Shown: piece by piece, positions 45,686 to 54,803 of the stretch | How positions within the stretch are numbered: the first letter of the stretch is position 1 | Layout: each line of letters starts with the position of its first letter | NCBI RefSeq assembly: GCF_902706095.1 | Contig: NZ_CACSJP010000005.1 | Span: forward strand, 327,179 to 391,178 | Reading direction: 5' to 3' | Length of the DNA: 64,000 bases | DNA from: Rhizobium sp. 18065 | Lineage (GTDB): Bacteria > Pseudomonadota > Alphaproteobacteria > Rhizobiales > Rhizobiaceae | Notes under the pieces: generated by a model | The model's input: the letters and a program-made list of their open reading frames with translations, nothing else | The model's database searches: none | What the model was told of the DNA's origin: nothing | Position numbers and translations under genes: made by a program

Positions 45686-47227
45686 TCAGGCCGCGTGCTT
45701 TTGCGGGTCATCCGGGTCTATCCCGTAATCCTTGAGTTTGCGATAAAGCGTCGAGCGGCCGATACCCAGCTTGCGTGCCACCTGGCTCATCTGTCCACGG
45801 TAGAATTTCAACGCGAAACGGATCAATTCCTCTTCAATTTCAGCGAGTTTCCGAACGTTCCCGGCTTCATCGGTGCTGATGATGACATTGCCCTGAGCAC
45901 CGGTGGCAACCGACGGAGATACCGCCTGTGGCGCTGTCGCAAAACTGGCCGTTCGTTCTGCCAGCGCCGCCTGCACCCGCGCCATCGTGGTCGGCTCGTT
46001 CAGCCCCGCCGGAACGTCGTGACTGTGTCCGGCACTGCGGGTTGTGGTGACCTGCGAGGCTATATGCGGAAAATCTGATTCGCCAAGAACGCTGCTTTCG
46101 GCAAGCACGACAGCCCGGAAGATCGCGTTTTCAAGCTGGCGGGTATTGCCCGGCCAGTCGAACGCGGTGAGCAGTGCAATGGCCGATGAATCGATCTGCA
46201 AGGTCTTGACCAGTCGCTGCTCGAGCGAGAAGCGCTCGACAAATGCCCGAACCAGATGCGGAATGTCCTCCTTGCGCCGCCTGAGCGCGGCAATCGTGAT
46301 CGGAAAGACATTCAGGCGGTAGTACAGATCCTCGCGAAACCGGCCGGCCTTCACTTCCTCGATCAGATCCTTGTTGGTCGACAGGATCAACCGCACATTG
46401 ACCTTGCGCGATTTGCGCGATGCGCCGCCATCCAGTTCACCGGACTGCACGAGTTCGAGCAGTCTGATTTGCGCCGGCGCCGACAACTCGCTGATTTCCT
46501 CGATGAAAAGCGACCCGCCATCCGCATCGGAAATCTTGCCGGGAACGATGTCACCCTCGACCGGCACGCCGCGCTCGGAGCCGAACAGCGCCTCCTCGAT
46601 CTGGCTGGGAGCGGCTGCGTTGCAATTGATCAGGACGAAAGGTCTGGAGGCGCGATCACTCGCCGCATGAATGGCGCGCGCGATCAGTTCCTTGCCGACA
46701 CCCGCCTCGCCTTCGAGCATCACGGGGATGGCAGACTGCGCCGCCCGGCGGCCGAGCTCGACAACACGCGACATGGCCGCGCTGACCGACACCACATCCG
46801 AAAAGCTGACCGCACCGCTGCGTGCCCGCCGCGGTGCCTTGCCCTGCAGGCTGCTGTGATGAATTTTCAAAGCCGCCTGCACGGCGCCCATCAGGCGCTC
46901 GGGCGCAAAAGGCTTGACCAGAAAGTCGAATGCTCCACCACGAACGGCAGCAAGCGCCGTTTCGGTTGCTCCATCCGCTGTCAGGACGATCGCCGGTATG
47001 GTCGGATTGATGTCGGAGAGCGTGGAGAGAAGCGCTGCCGGCAAGCCGTTGCCGGACGAGGCATCCACCAGGACAACATTGATCGCATCGCGATTGCGCC
47101 GCAGGATTTCAATCCCGGCATGCGGCGTCTCGGCCATGTGAGCAATATGCCCCTGCGCCTCGATGGCAAACTTCAATGCCCGACGCTGCGTCGGATCCTC
47201 ATCGATAACTAGGATATGTGCGGTCAA
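45686..47227 (-). CDS. NtrC-family response regulator without the GAFTGA loop
   Basis: A 513-residue regulator: receiver (1-120: acidic VIDEDPTQ, phosphoacceptor Asp in VVLVDASSGN, Thr in VLTADG, Lys in FLVKPF), AAA+ domain (about 145-385), linker, and Fis-type HTH (SQVARKLGIGRSTLYRKLKD). Walker A is GEAGVGKE. Where sigma54 activators have GAFTGA the sequence reads LFGSERGVPVEGDIVPG, so the sigma54-contact loop is missing, and Walker B is GGSLFIEEIS with Glu for the usual Asp. FREDLYYRLNVFPI with the arginine finger is kept. Such proteins are known to work with the housekeeping sigma factor (NtrC of Rhodobacter). No adjacent kinase gene is seen. Confidence 0.9.
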   Translation of the reverse strand: MTAHILVIDEDPTQRRALKFAIEAQGHIAHMAETPHAGIEILRRNRDAINVVLVDASSGNGLPAALLSTLSDINPTIPAIVLTADGATETALAAVRGGAFDFLVKPFAPERLMGAVQAALKIHHSSLQGKAPRRARSGAVSFSDVVSVSAAMSRVVELGRRAAQSAIPVMLEGEAGVGKELIARAIHAASDRASRPFVLINCNAAAPSQIEEALFGSERGVPVEGDIVPGKISDADGGSLFIEEISELSAPAQIRLLELVQSGELDGGASRKSRKVNVRLILSTNKDLIEEVKAGRFREDLYYRLNVFPITIAALRRRKEDIPHLVRAFVERFSLEQRLVKTLQIDSSAIALLTAFDWPGNTRQLENAIFRAVVLAESSVLGESDFPHIASQVTTTRSAGHSHDVPAGLNEPTTMARVQAALAERTASFATAPQAVSPSVATGAQGNVIISTDEAGNVRKLAEIEEELIRFALKFYRGQMSQVARKLGIGRSTLYRKLKDYGIDPDDPQKHAA

Positions 47228-47486
47228 CTCTGGCTCCCCGGATCCATGCTGGCGCGTTCGCGCTCCTGGGTCGTTTCAAGCGGGGAGCCTGCCAGAAAGG
47301 ACTGAACATGTTCTTTGAAGAAATGCTCGCATTTTAACCGTCTCTAACCTGTATTGGCACAATCCACAGGCGCAGGCCGCGTCAACGCACACCCTTTCAA
47401 TGCCTGCTCGGATCAGTTCTGGTGCTTGCCGTCCGGCCATCGACTGACTACATCTCCCACGCGACCGAGAGAGAAAGGACATCACC

Positions 47487-49361
47487 ATGATGATCGACAA
47501 ACGCCCCGCCGTGGCCCCGCTCATGAGCACTGCGGCCACCGGCTCCGTAGCGCCGGCCCAGACGCAGACCTCGACCCTTGGTGATTTGCCGACCTGGAAA
47601 CTGGAGGATCTCTATTCCTCGCAGGCCGCGCCCGAATTTCTCGGTGCCGTTGAAAAGGCCGCCAGCGATGCGCTGGCCTTTGAAGTGAAATGGAAGGGCA
47701 AGCTGGCCACCGCACTCGAAACAGTCGGCCCCGAAAGCGTCGCCATCGCCCTGCAGGAACTGGATGCGCTGGAAGACCTGATCGGCCGCATCGGCTCCTA
47801 TGCCGGCCTTACCTACTATTCCGACATGATCAACCCGGAAAACGGCAAATTCTTCGGCGACATCCAGGCAAAGCTGACCGACCTCTCCGCCCGCCTGCTG
47901 TTTTTCCCGCTCGAACTCAACCGCCTGGATGACGAAGCTGTCGATGCGGCCATCGGCCGCGACCCGGCGCTCGCCCATTTCAAACCGTGGATCGTCGATC
48001 TGCGCAAGGATAAGCCGTTCCAACTCGATGACCGGATTGAACAACTGTTCCTGGAAAAATCGCAGACGGGCGCTGCCGCCTTCAACCGTCTTTTCGACGA
48101 GACGCTCGCCTCGCTGCGTTTCAAGGTCGACGATCAGGAAATGCCCCTCGAGCCGACACTGACCATGCTACAGGACGCCGACCCGGCCAGGCGTGCCAAA
48201 GCCGCTGAAGCCCTGTCGAAGACTTTCAAGGACAATATCCGCGTCTTCGTCCTGGTTACCAACACGCTGGCCAAGGACAAGGAAATCTCCGACCGCTGGC
48301 GCGGCTTCGACGATATCGCCGATAGTCGCCACCTCGCCAACCGTGTCGAGCGCGAAGTGGTCGATGCGCTGGCGGCAGCGGTTCAGGAAGCCTATCCGCG
48401 CCTGTCCCATCGCTATTACAATATGAAGGCCAGGTGGCTCGGCATGGACCAGATGAATTTCTGGGACCGCAATGCACCGCTGCCGGAATCCTCGGACCGC
48501 CTCATTCCCTGGGACGAGGCCAAAGACATGGTGCTGTCGGCCTATGGTGGTTTTGCGCCGGAAATGGCCGAAATCGCCGGACGTTTCTTCGACGGCGGCT
48601 GGATCGATGCCCCGGCCCGTCCCGGCAAGGCACCCGGCGCCTTTGCCCATCCGACCGTGCCGTCGGCCCACCCCTATGTACTGCTCAACTATCTCGGCAA
48701 GCCGCGCGACGTGATGACACTCGCCCATGAACTTGGCCATGGCGTGCACCAGGTTCTCGCCGGCGAACAGGGTGCGATGATGTCGCAAACCCCGCTGACG
48801 CTCGCTGAAACCGCCTCCGTCTTCGGCGAGATGCTGACCTTCCGCGCCCTGCTCGACAAGACGACCGACAGCCGAGAGCGCAAGGCCATGCTCGCCCAGA
48901 AGGTCGAGGACATGATCAACACGGTGGTGCGCCAGATCGCTTTCTACCAGTTCGAGCGCAAGATCCATGCGGCCCGCAAGGAAGGCGAACTGACGGCAGA
49001 AAAAATCGGCGAACTCTGGCTCTCGGTTCAGCAGGAAAGCCTTGGCCCGGCGATCAAGATTTCGGAAGGCTACGAGACCTGGTGGGCCTATATCCCCCAC
49101 TTCATCCACTCGCCCTTCTATGTCTATGCCTATGCCTTCGGCGACTGCCTGGTAAACTCGCTCTATGCCGTCTACCAGAATGCCGAGGACGGCTTCCAGC
49201 AGAAGTATTTCGAGCTTTTGAAGGCCGGCGGCACCAAGCATCACTCCGAGCTTCTGGCGCCCTTCGGTCTCGACGCCACCGACACGTCGTTCTGGGCCAA
49301 GGGTCTGTCGATGATAGAGGGCCTGATCGACGAGCTGGAAGCGCTTGATAAGGCAGCCTGA
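47487..49361 (+). CDS. pepF: M3-family oligoendopeptidase (PepF)
   Basis: A 624-residue cytosolic zinc peptidase with no signal peptide or membrane helix. The metal site HELGH is in MTLAHELGHGVHQVLAGEQG near residue 415, followed by the second-Glu region LTLAETASVFGEMLTFRALL. The C-terminal GYETWWAYIPHFIHSPFYVY, then AYAFGDCLVNSLYAVYQ are PepF/M3B features. AAAGGA lies 8 nt before the first of two adjacent ATGs. It cleaves short peptides; a rhizobial role is not known. Confidence 0.94.
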   Translation: MMIDKRPAVAPLMSTAATGSVAPAQTQTSTLGDLPTWKLEDLYSSQAAPEFLGAVEKAASDALAFEVKWKGKLATALETVGPESVAIALQELDALEDLIGRIGSYAGLTYYSDMINPENGKFFGDIQAKLTDLSARLLFFPLELNRLDDEAVDAAIGRDPALAHFKPWIVDLRKDKPFQLDDRIEQLFLEKSQTGAAAFNRLFDETLASLRFKVDDQEMPLEPTLTMLQDADPARRAKAAEALSKTFKDNIRVFVLVTNTLAKDKEISDRWRGFDDIADSRHLANRVEREVVDALAAAVQEAYPRLSHRYYNMKARWLGMDQMNFWDRNAPLPESSDRLIPWDEAKDMVLSAYGGFAPEMAEIAGRFFDGGWIDAPARPGKAPGAFAHPTVPSAHPYVLLNYLGKPRDVMTLAHELGHGVHQVLAGEQGAMMSQTPLTLAETASVFGEMLTFRALLDKTTDSRERKAMLAQKVEDMINTVVRQIAFYQFERKIHAARKEGELTAEKIGELWLSVQQESLGPAIKISEGYETWWAYIPHFIHSPFYVYAYAFGDCLVNSLYAVYQNAEDGFQQKYFELLKAGGTKHHSELLAPFGLDATDTSFWAKGLSMIEGLIDELEALDKAA

Positions 49362-49381
49362 GCAGGAGACGCCGACGCCCG

Positions 49382-50542
49382 ATGGGTGACCATGCCCCTT
49401 ACGTGCTTTTCCGTGATGATCCGCGCGGCGAGAGCCTCGTTTTTGCCGAACCGCGCGACCTGATCGTCGCGCGGACGGCGGACGAGGTTCTGCCGGCGCT
49501 TGCTCGCCTGGAGGAGGCCAGACGCCACGGCAAATGGCTGGCAGGATTCCTTTCCTACGAAGCCGGCTTTGTCTTTGAGGATAAACTCAGGCCCTTCATC
49601 GAGGACAATCGCGAAACGCCACTGCTTGCCATAGGTGTCTTCGACGCGCCTCAGGCCGAAGACCATCCCTTGGCGTCCGCGCCGCATGCCATTCCCAATG
49701 CACCACTGCTGAGTGATCTGCGCGCAGCCTGGGACCTGCCGACCTATACCGACCGTTTCGAGCGACTGCACCAGCACCTGCGCAAGGGCGACTGCTATCA
49801 GGCCAACCTGACCATGCCGATCACGGCGACATGGTCGGGCGATGCGCGCGCCGCCTTCTGGTCGCTGATCGCCCGCCAGCCGGTTCACTATGGTGCGCTG
49901 ATCGATTTCGGCGACCCGGTCATCCTCTCGCGCTCCCCCGAACTCTTCTTTTCCGTCGATCGAGGCGGCTATATCGAAACGCATCCGATGAAGGGCACCG
50001 CCGCGCGCGGAGCGACGCCCGAAGAAGACGACGCCATCATCGCGGCCATGCTCGGCGACGAAAAGACGCAAGCCGAAAACCGCATGATCGTTGATCTGCT
50101 GCGCAACGACATCTCGGTGATTTCGCAAGTCGGCACACTGACGGTGCCGAAGCTGTTCGAGATCGAGACCTATCCGACCGTGCACCAGATGGTCAGCCAT
50201 GTCCGGGCAAGACTTCTCCCCGGCACCGGCCTACCGGAAATCCTGAAAGCGCTTTTTCCCTGCGGCTCGATCACCGGCGCGCCGAAAATGTGGGCGATGC
50301 GCATCCTGCGTGAACTGGAGGCCGGACCGCGCGATGCCTATTGCGGCGCGATCGGCTATTGCGATCCGTCCGGACCGATGCGTTTTTCGGTTGCGATCCG
50401 CACGCTGACCCTTTTCAATGACAACAGAGCCGTCTTCAATGTCGGCGGCGGCATCGTCTTCGATTCGAAGGCCGAAGCTGAATATGACGAATGTCTTTTG
50501 AAGGCGCGATTTGCCGTGGGGAACGAATGGATTTCTCGCTGA
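49382..50542 (+). CDS. pabB: Aminodeoxychorismate synthase component I
   Basis: PabB aminates chorismate to 4-amino-4-deoxychorismate for folate synthesis, using ammonia from PabA. The 386-residue protein has CYQANLTMPI near residue 138, the active-site KGT in HPMKGTAARGATPEEDD near 203, ENRMIVDLLRNDISVIS near 236 and CGSITGAPKMWAMRIL near 295. The shortened N-terminal part is typical of the PabB subgroup fused or coupled to PabC. It overlaps pabC by 16 bp. Confidence 0.92.
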   Translation: MGDHAPYVLFRDDPRGESLVFAEPRDLIVARTADEVLPALARLEEARRHGKWLAGFLSYEAGFVFEDKLRPFIEDNRETPLLAIGVFDAPQAEDHPLASAPHAIPNAPLLSDLRAAWDLPTYTDRFERLHQHLRKGDCYQANLTMPITATWSGDARAAFWSLIARQPVHYGALIDFGDPVILSRSPELFFSVDRGGYIETHPMKGTAARGATPEEDDAIIAAMLGDEKTQAENRMIVDLLRNDISVISQVGTLTVPKLFEIETYPTVHQMVSHVRARLLPGTGLPEILKALFPCGSITGAPKMWAMRILRELEAGPRDAYCGAIGYCDPSGPMRFSVAIRTLTLFNDNRAVFNVGGGIVFDSKAEAEYDECLLKARFAVGNEWISR

Positions 50543-51150
50543 TTGAAACCATGCGTTGGCAGCCGGTCGAAGGTTTTCTTCGCATCGACCAGCATCTGCG
50601 CCGCCTGACCCGTTCTGCCGACGCACTCGGCTTTCGCGCGCCACAAAACCCGCTCGCCATGCTCAAAAGCGAAGTCGCGGCCGACCATCCGCTGCGGGTC
50701 CGGCTTGTGATGTCCTTCCGTGGCAAGATGGAGGTGACCACGACGCCTTACGAGGCCGAGCCTGAGGAAAAGGTCTGGAAACTCAGGATTGCCAGGACAC
50801 GGCTGAATTCCGAAGATGCCCTCTTCCGCCACAAGACCTCGCGCCGCGACCCTTACGAGGCGGCACGCGCAGAGTTCACCAAAGATGAGGCTGACGAAGT
50901 GCTGCTGCTCAACGAGCGCGGCGAGGTGTGCGAAGGCACGATCACCAATCTCTTCGCCGAGGCGGCCGACGGCAGTCTGCTGACCCCACCGCTCGCCAGT
51001 GGCCTTTTGCCCGGCGTACTGCGTGCCGAACTGATCCGTGAGCGCCGGGCGAAAAGCGAAGTGCTCAAACCCGAAGACCTGAAATACCGCAAGTTGTTCG
51101 TCGGCAATTCGCTGCGTGGCCTGATGCCGGCTGAATTGGTCGAGGACTAG
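50527..51150 (+). CDS. pabC: Aminodeoxychorismate lyase (class IV aminotransferase)
   Basis: This PLP enzyme splits aminodeoxychorismate into p-aminobenzoate and pyruvate. The 207-residue protein has FSLIETMRWQPVEGF at the N-terminus, the PLP lysine in FRHKTSRRDPYEAA near 104, ERGEVCEGTITNLF near 138 and PLASGLLPGVLRAELI near 165. ATG at 50527 follows GGGGAA by 5 nt and lies inside pabB. Confidence 0.9.
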   Translation: MDFSLIETMRWQPVEGFLRIDQHLRRLTRSADALGFRAPQNPLAMLKSEVAADHPLRVRLVMSFRGKMEVTTTPYEAEPEEKVWKLRIARTRLNSEDALFRHKTSRRDPYEAARAEFTKDEADEVLLLNERGEVCEGTITNLFAEAADGSLLTPPLASGLLPGVLRAELIRERRAKSEVLKPEDLKYRKLFVGNSLRGLMPAELVED

Positions 51151-51158
51151 GGAAACCG

Positions 51159-51443
51159 ATGTTCATCCTCTCCCTCACCTATGTCAAACCGCAGGAAGAA
51201 GCCGATCGGCTGATGGAGCCGCACATGGCCTGGGTCAATGCCGGTTACGACAGCGGCATGTTCCTCGCCTCCGGCCGCAAGGTGCCCCGCACCGGTGGCA
51301 TCATACTGGCCAAGGGCGAAAGGACACAGATCGAGTCTTATGTGGCAGCCGATCCCTTTGCGATGGAGGGTGTCGCGGAATATGAGATCAGCGAAGTGGC
51401 CGTCACCCGTACCGCAGCCGGGCTCGAGCGTTTGCGGGACTGA
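51159..51443 (+). CDS. YciI-like protein
   Basis: A 94-residue ferredoxin-like protein with the YCII pattern: MFILSLTYVKPQEEADRLME, PHMAWVNAGYDSGMFLASGR and ESYVAADPFAMEGVAEYEIS. The His-Asp-type pocket residue is visible (EPHMAW). Function is unknown; it starts 8 bp after pabC and may share its transcript. Confidence 0.85.
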   Translation: MFILSLTYVKPQEEADRLMEPHMAWVNAGYDSGMFLASGRKVPRTGGIILAKGERTQIESYVAADPFAMEGVAEYEISEVAVTRTAAGLERLRD

Positions 51444-51467
51444 CGACAGCATTTGATTTTCAGCTAG

Positions 51468-51489
51468 AATGCGCATATATATGCGCATT
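51468..51489. promoter_or_regulatory. hicAB operator overlapping the -10 box
   Basis: Perfect 22-bp palindrome AATGCGCATAT/ATATGCGCATT. A promoter fits across it: TTGATT (51453-51458), 17 bp, TATATA (51476-51481), the -10 lying inside the palindrome, so HicB binding would block transcription. A half-copy ATGCGC repeats at 51492. Confidence 0.75.
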
Positions 51490-51500
51490 ATGGATGCGCC

Positions 51501-51683
51501 ATGGAGACGGATTCTCGGAAAATCATCCAGCGACTCCAAGCCGAAGGTTATGAACTCGTTGCGGTATCCGGCTCTCATCACAAGCTGCGCAAGGACAAAA
51601 AGACAGTGATCGTTCCGCATCCGAAGAAGGACCTGCCGTTCGGAACCGCGCGCGCGATTGCCAAGCAGGCAGGCTGGGTCTAG
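51501..51683 (+). CDS. hicA: HicA-family toxin (mRNA interferase)
   Basis: A 60-residue dsRBD-fold protein: SRKIIQRLQAEGYELVAVSG, the catalytic His in SGSHHKLRKD, and the C-terminal VPHPKKDLPFGTARAIAKQA. The length is standard. HicA cleaves mRNA and is neutralised by HicB, encoded 18 bp downstream. No clear Shine-Dalgarno precedes the ATG. Confidence 0.92.
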   Translation: METDSRKIIQRLQAEGYELVAVSGSHHKLRKDKKTVIVPHPKKDLPFGTARAIAKQAGWV

Positions 51684-51701
51684 TCGATCGAGGAGAATGT
51701 C

Positions 51702-52100
51702 ATGCATCACTATGTCGCCATCGTCCACAAGGATGCTGAAAGCGCCTATGGGATCAGCTTTCCGGATCTTCCGTCTGTTTTCTCTGCAGCCGACGACGAA
51801 AATGACATCGTTGCCAATGCGATCGAAGCTCTGCGCCTCTGGGCTCAAGACGAGCTTCTACCGGATCCAGCCTCCCACGCCGATATCCTGGCCAGAGACG
51901 ATGTGCGCAGCGAGCTGAAGGACGGCGCATTTTTGATCCGGGTGCCCCTGATAGACGACGACACTCGAACTGTACGGGCCAACATCACGTTGGAAGCCGG
52001 AACACTGGCCGCGATCGACATCACGGCGAAGAAACGCGGCTTGACGCGTTCAGCCTTCATCGCGAGTTGTGCCCGAAAGGAAATCGAGCGTTCGGCGTGA
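51702..52100 (+). CDS. hicB: HicB-family antitoxin
   Basis: A 132-residue protein. The N-terminal partial RNase H-like HicB domain has HYVAIVHKDAESAYGISFPD and FSAADDENDIVANAIEALRL; the C-terminus has a ribbon-helix-helix DNA-binding motif (RANITLEAGTLAAIDITAKK, RGLTRSAFIASCARKEIE). GAGGAG lies before the ATG. It binds HicA and probably the palindrome upstream of hicA. Confidence 0.92.
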   Translation: MHHYVAIVHKDAESAYGISFPDLPSVFSAADDENDIVANAIEALRLWAQDELLPDPASHADILARDDVRSELKDGAFLIRVPLIDDDTRTVRANITLEAGTLAAIDITAKKRGLTRSAFIASCARKEIERSA

Positions 52101-52110
52101 GTATCAAGCC

Positions 52111-53001
52111 ATGAGTACATTCACCCACATGCCCTATGCCGGGTCGACGCGTCCCTTCACCATCGGCCTCTCGTCGCTCGATCCCGATCGCTGGATCCAG
52201 CCTGACGGAATGCTCCAGCTCTATCTCGACGAGAAGCAGAAGCTCGCGGCAGGCCAACGCGACGATGTTTTTCGTGCGACCGCAGACAGCCTGCCAGCGC
52301 AGCGCGAATGCCTTGGCCTGATCGTCGATCATCTGGAAACCCGGCACCCGCAACTCTGTCGCCGAGACGACGATGCCATCACCATCGCCGGACACACCAT
52401 CGACCTCGACGATGAGACCATTCCGCCGCTCATGCGCGCCGGCTTTCTCGTCCAGGACGATCTGATCATCATGAAGCGGCGCGAGACAGGCTGGTTCATC
52501 GCCGCCGCCCATCTGTCCTTTCCCTCCTCATGGTTGCTCGCCGAGAAATTCGACCGCCCGATGGAGGAAATCCATGCGCATGTGCCGGGCTTCCAGGGCG
52601 GTACCCGCAACGCGGCCCTGATCAACCGCATCTTCGACAACCTGCTTCCGGACCAGCCGGCCGAGCGTTTCAACTGGTCGATCAACTGGCGGCAAAAGCT
52701 TCATCATCCCGAAACCGGCCGCAATGATGCAGCCTCTCCCGATGAGGCCGTCATCCGCGTCGAGCGCCAGACGCTGACCAGACTGCCCGAAACCGGCGCG
52801 ATCCTCTTCACCATCCGCATCTATCTGGATCCGGTTGCTGCCTTCGAAAACCATGCCGAAGGCGCACGTCTGGCAAAGGCGCTTGCCGACCAACTCGATG
52901 CCTTGACACCCGAACAGGCAGCCTACAAAGGCGTCGACATTCAGCGCATTCGTCTCGCCGACTGCCTGCGTAATCGGCATTTTGCGAAAAATTCCGCCTG
53001 A
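52111..53001 (+). CDS. DUF3445 heme-dependent N-demethylase-like protein
   Basis: A 296-residue protein matching DUF3445, the family of the heme-dependent oxidative N-demethylase (HDMA) alpha-type subunit: PFTIGLSSLDPDRWIQPDG near residue 15, FIAAAHLSFPSSWLLAEKFD near 130, HAHVPGF near 153 and WSINWRQKLHHPE near 190. Partner subunits of the amine demethylase are not adjacent, so activity on methylamines is inference. It begins 10 bp after hicB. Confidence 0.78.
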   Translation: MSTFTHMPYAGSTRPFTIGLSSLDPDRWIQPDGMLQLYLDEKQKLAAGQRDDVFRATADSLPAQRECLGLIVDHLETRHPQLCRRDDDAITIAGHTIDLDDETIPPLMRAGFLVQDDLIIMKRRETGWFIAAAHLSFPSSWLLAEKFDRPMEEIHAHVPGFQGGTRNAALINRIFDNLLPDQPAERFNWSINWRQKLHHPETGRNDAASPDEAVIRVERQTLTRLPETGAILFTIRIYLDPVAAFENHAEGARLAKALADQLDALTPEQAAYKGVDIQRIRLADCLRNRHFAKNSA

Positions 53002-53143
53002 TCTCGACTGCGGCCTGCGACATACTCTTTATTGTGTCAGTATTTTGTGATCTAGAGCCGCCAATATCGGCCCTGCCGATGCGCATTCGGTAAAGACCCA
53101 ATTGTGCACGCAGCAAGAGGCTGCGCCCTGCAAGGAGACAAAA

Positions 53144-54586
53144 ATGAGTGAGACATCCTATCCGGTTTACGGCGAGATCACCGGCCCGATCGTCATGATC
53201 GGCTTTGGTTCGATCGGCCGTGGCACGCTGCCGCTGATCGAGCGCCACTTCAAGTTCGACAAGAGCCGGATGGTCGTCATCGACCCGCGCAACGACGATG
53301 CGGAGCTGCTGGCAAAGCACGGCGTCAAGCACATCCAGGCGCATGTCACCAAGGAAAACTACAAGGAACTGCTCAAGCCGCTTCTGAAAGCCGGCAAGGG
53401 CCAGGGCTTCTGCGTCAACCTCTCGGTCGACACCGGTTCGCTCGATCTGATGAAGATGTGCCGCAAGCTCGACGTTCTCTACATCGACACGGTCGTCGAG
53501 CCATGGCTCGGCTTCTACTTCGACAAGAACATGAAGAACTCGGAGCGCACCAACTACGCGCTGCGCGAAACCCTTCGCGGCGAAATCAACAAGAACCCGG
53601 GCGGCACCACGGCCGTTTCGACCTGCGGCGCGAACCCGGGCATGGTGTCGTGGTTCGTCAAGCAGGCCTTGGTCAATGTCGCCAACGAACTCGGCGTCAA
53701 GTTCGAAGAGCCGGCGCAGAACGACCGCGAAGGCTGGGCCAAACTGATGAAGAAGGTCGGCGTCAAGGGCATCCACATTGCCGAACGCGACACCCAGCGC
53801 GCCAAGAACCCGAAGCCGATGAACGTCTTTTGGAACACCTGGTCGGTCGAAGGCTTCATCTCGGAAGGCCTGCAGCCGGCTGAACTCGGCTGGGGCACCC
53901 ACGAAAACTGGATGCCGAAGAACGCCAAGAAGCACAAGAAGGGCTGCAAGGCGGCCATCTATCTCGAGCAGCCGGGCGCCAACACCCGCGTTCGCACCTG
54001 GTGCCCGACCCCTGGCCCGCAGTACGGCTTCCTCGTCACCCACAACGAATCGATCTCGATCGCCGACTACTTCACCGTCGAGAAGGATGGCGAAGTCGCC
54101 TATCGTCCGACCTGCCATTACGCCTACCACCCGGCCAATGACGCGGTTCTGTCGCTGCACGAGATGTTCGGCAATGGCGGCAAGCAGCAGCCGGTCCTAC
54201 ACGTTCTCGACGAGAACGAACTGGTTGACGGTGTCGACGAACTCGGCGTGCTGCTCTATGGCCACGACAAGAACGCCTACTGGTATGGTTCGCGCCTGTC
54301 GCTGGAAGAAACCCGCCGCATCGCGCCGTACCAGAACGCAACCGGCCTGCAGGTAACCTCTGCCGTGCTCGCCGGCATGGTCTGGGCACTCGAAAACCCG
54401 AAGGCCGGCATCGTCGAAGCCGACGAGATCGACTACAAGCGCTGCCTTGAAGTGCAGATGCCGTATCTCGGCCCGGTCGAAGGCCATTACACCGATTGGA
54501 CCCCGCTTGAAGGCCGTCCGGGCCTATTCCCGGAAGACCTCGACGAGAAGGATCCGTGGCAGTTCCGGAACATTCTGGTTCGTTGA
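53144..54586 (+). CDS. hss: Homospermidine synthase
   Basis: This NAD-dependent enzyme makes homospermidine from putrescine, the major polyamine of many rhizobia. The 480-residue protein has the dinucleotide site PIVMIGFGSIGRGTLPLIER near residue 15, VLYIDTVVEPWLGFYFD near 115, STCGANPGMVSWFVKQAL near 160 and the long conserved C-terminus (YNATG-like YQNATGLQVTSAVLAGMVW). ATG at 53144 follows AAGGAG by 7 nt; an in-frame start 14 codons upstream is rejected. A terminator follows at once. Confidence 0.96.
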   Translation: MSETSYPVYGEITGPIVMIGFGSIGRGTLPLIERHFKFDKSRMVVIDPRNDDAELLAKHGVKHIQAHVTKENYKELLKPLLKAGKGQGFCVNLSVDTGSLDLMKMCRKLDVLYIDTVVEPWLGFYFDKNMKNSERTNYALRETLRGEINKNPGGTTAVSTCGANPGMVSWFVKQALVNVANELGVKFEEPAQNDREGWAKLMKKVGVKGIHIAERDTQRAKNPKPMNVFWNTWSVEGFISEGLQPAELGWGTHENWMPKNAKKHKKGCKAAIYLEQPGANTRVRTWCPTPGPQYGFLVTHNESISIADYFTVEKDGEVAYRPTCHYAYHPANDAVLSLHEMFGNGGKQQPVLHVLDENELVDGVDELGVLLYGHDKNAYWYGSRLSLEETRRIAPYQNATGLQVTSAVLAGMVWALENPKAGIVEADEIDYKRCLEVQMPYLGPVEGHYTDWTPLEGRPGLFPEDLDEKDPWQFRNILVR

Positions 54587-54605
54587 TCCGTTAACAGCCC
54601 TGCTG

Positions 54606-54640
54606 GAAGCCCGTCGCCCCTTGCGGCGGGCTTTTTGCTT
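54606..54640 (+). terminator. Intrinsic terminator after hss
   Basis: AAGCCCGTCGC and GCGGCGGGCTT pair (one G-U) around CCCTT and are followed by TTTTTG. Confidence 0.9.
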
Positions 54641-54803
54641 TCATAGACAGGAACTGCAGGAAGCCGCATCCAGGCGGGATAAACCGGACCAGACAGGATC
54701 CCGGCCTTGCTTTGGACAAGGCTTCACGGCATGGTTTTTAAAATTTTAGGCAATTAGACAAGCGGACGGCGCTATCACGCCGCCGAGACGGTGGGAGACC
54801 AGA

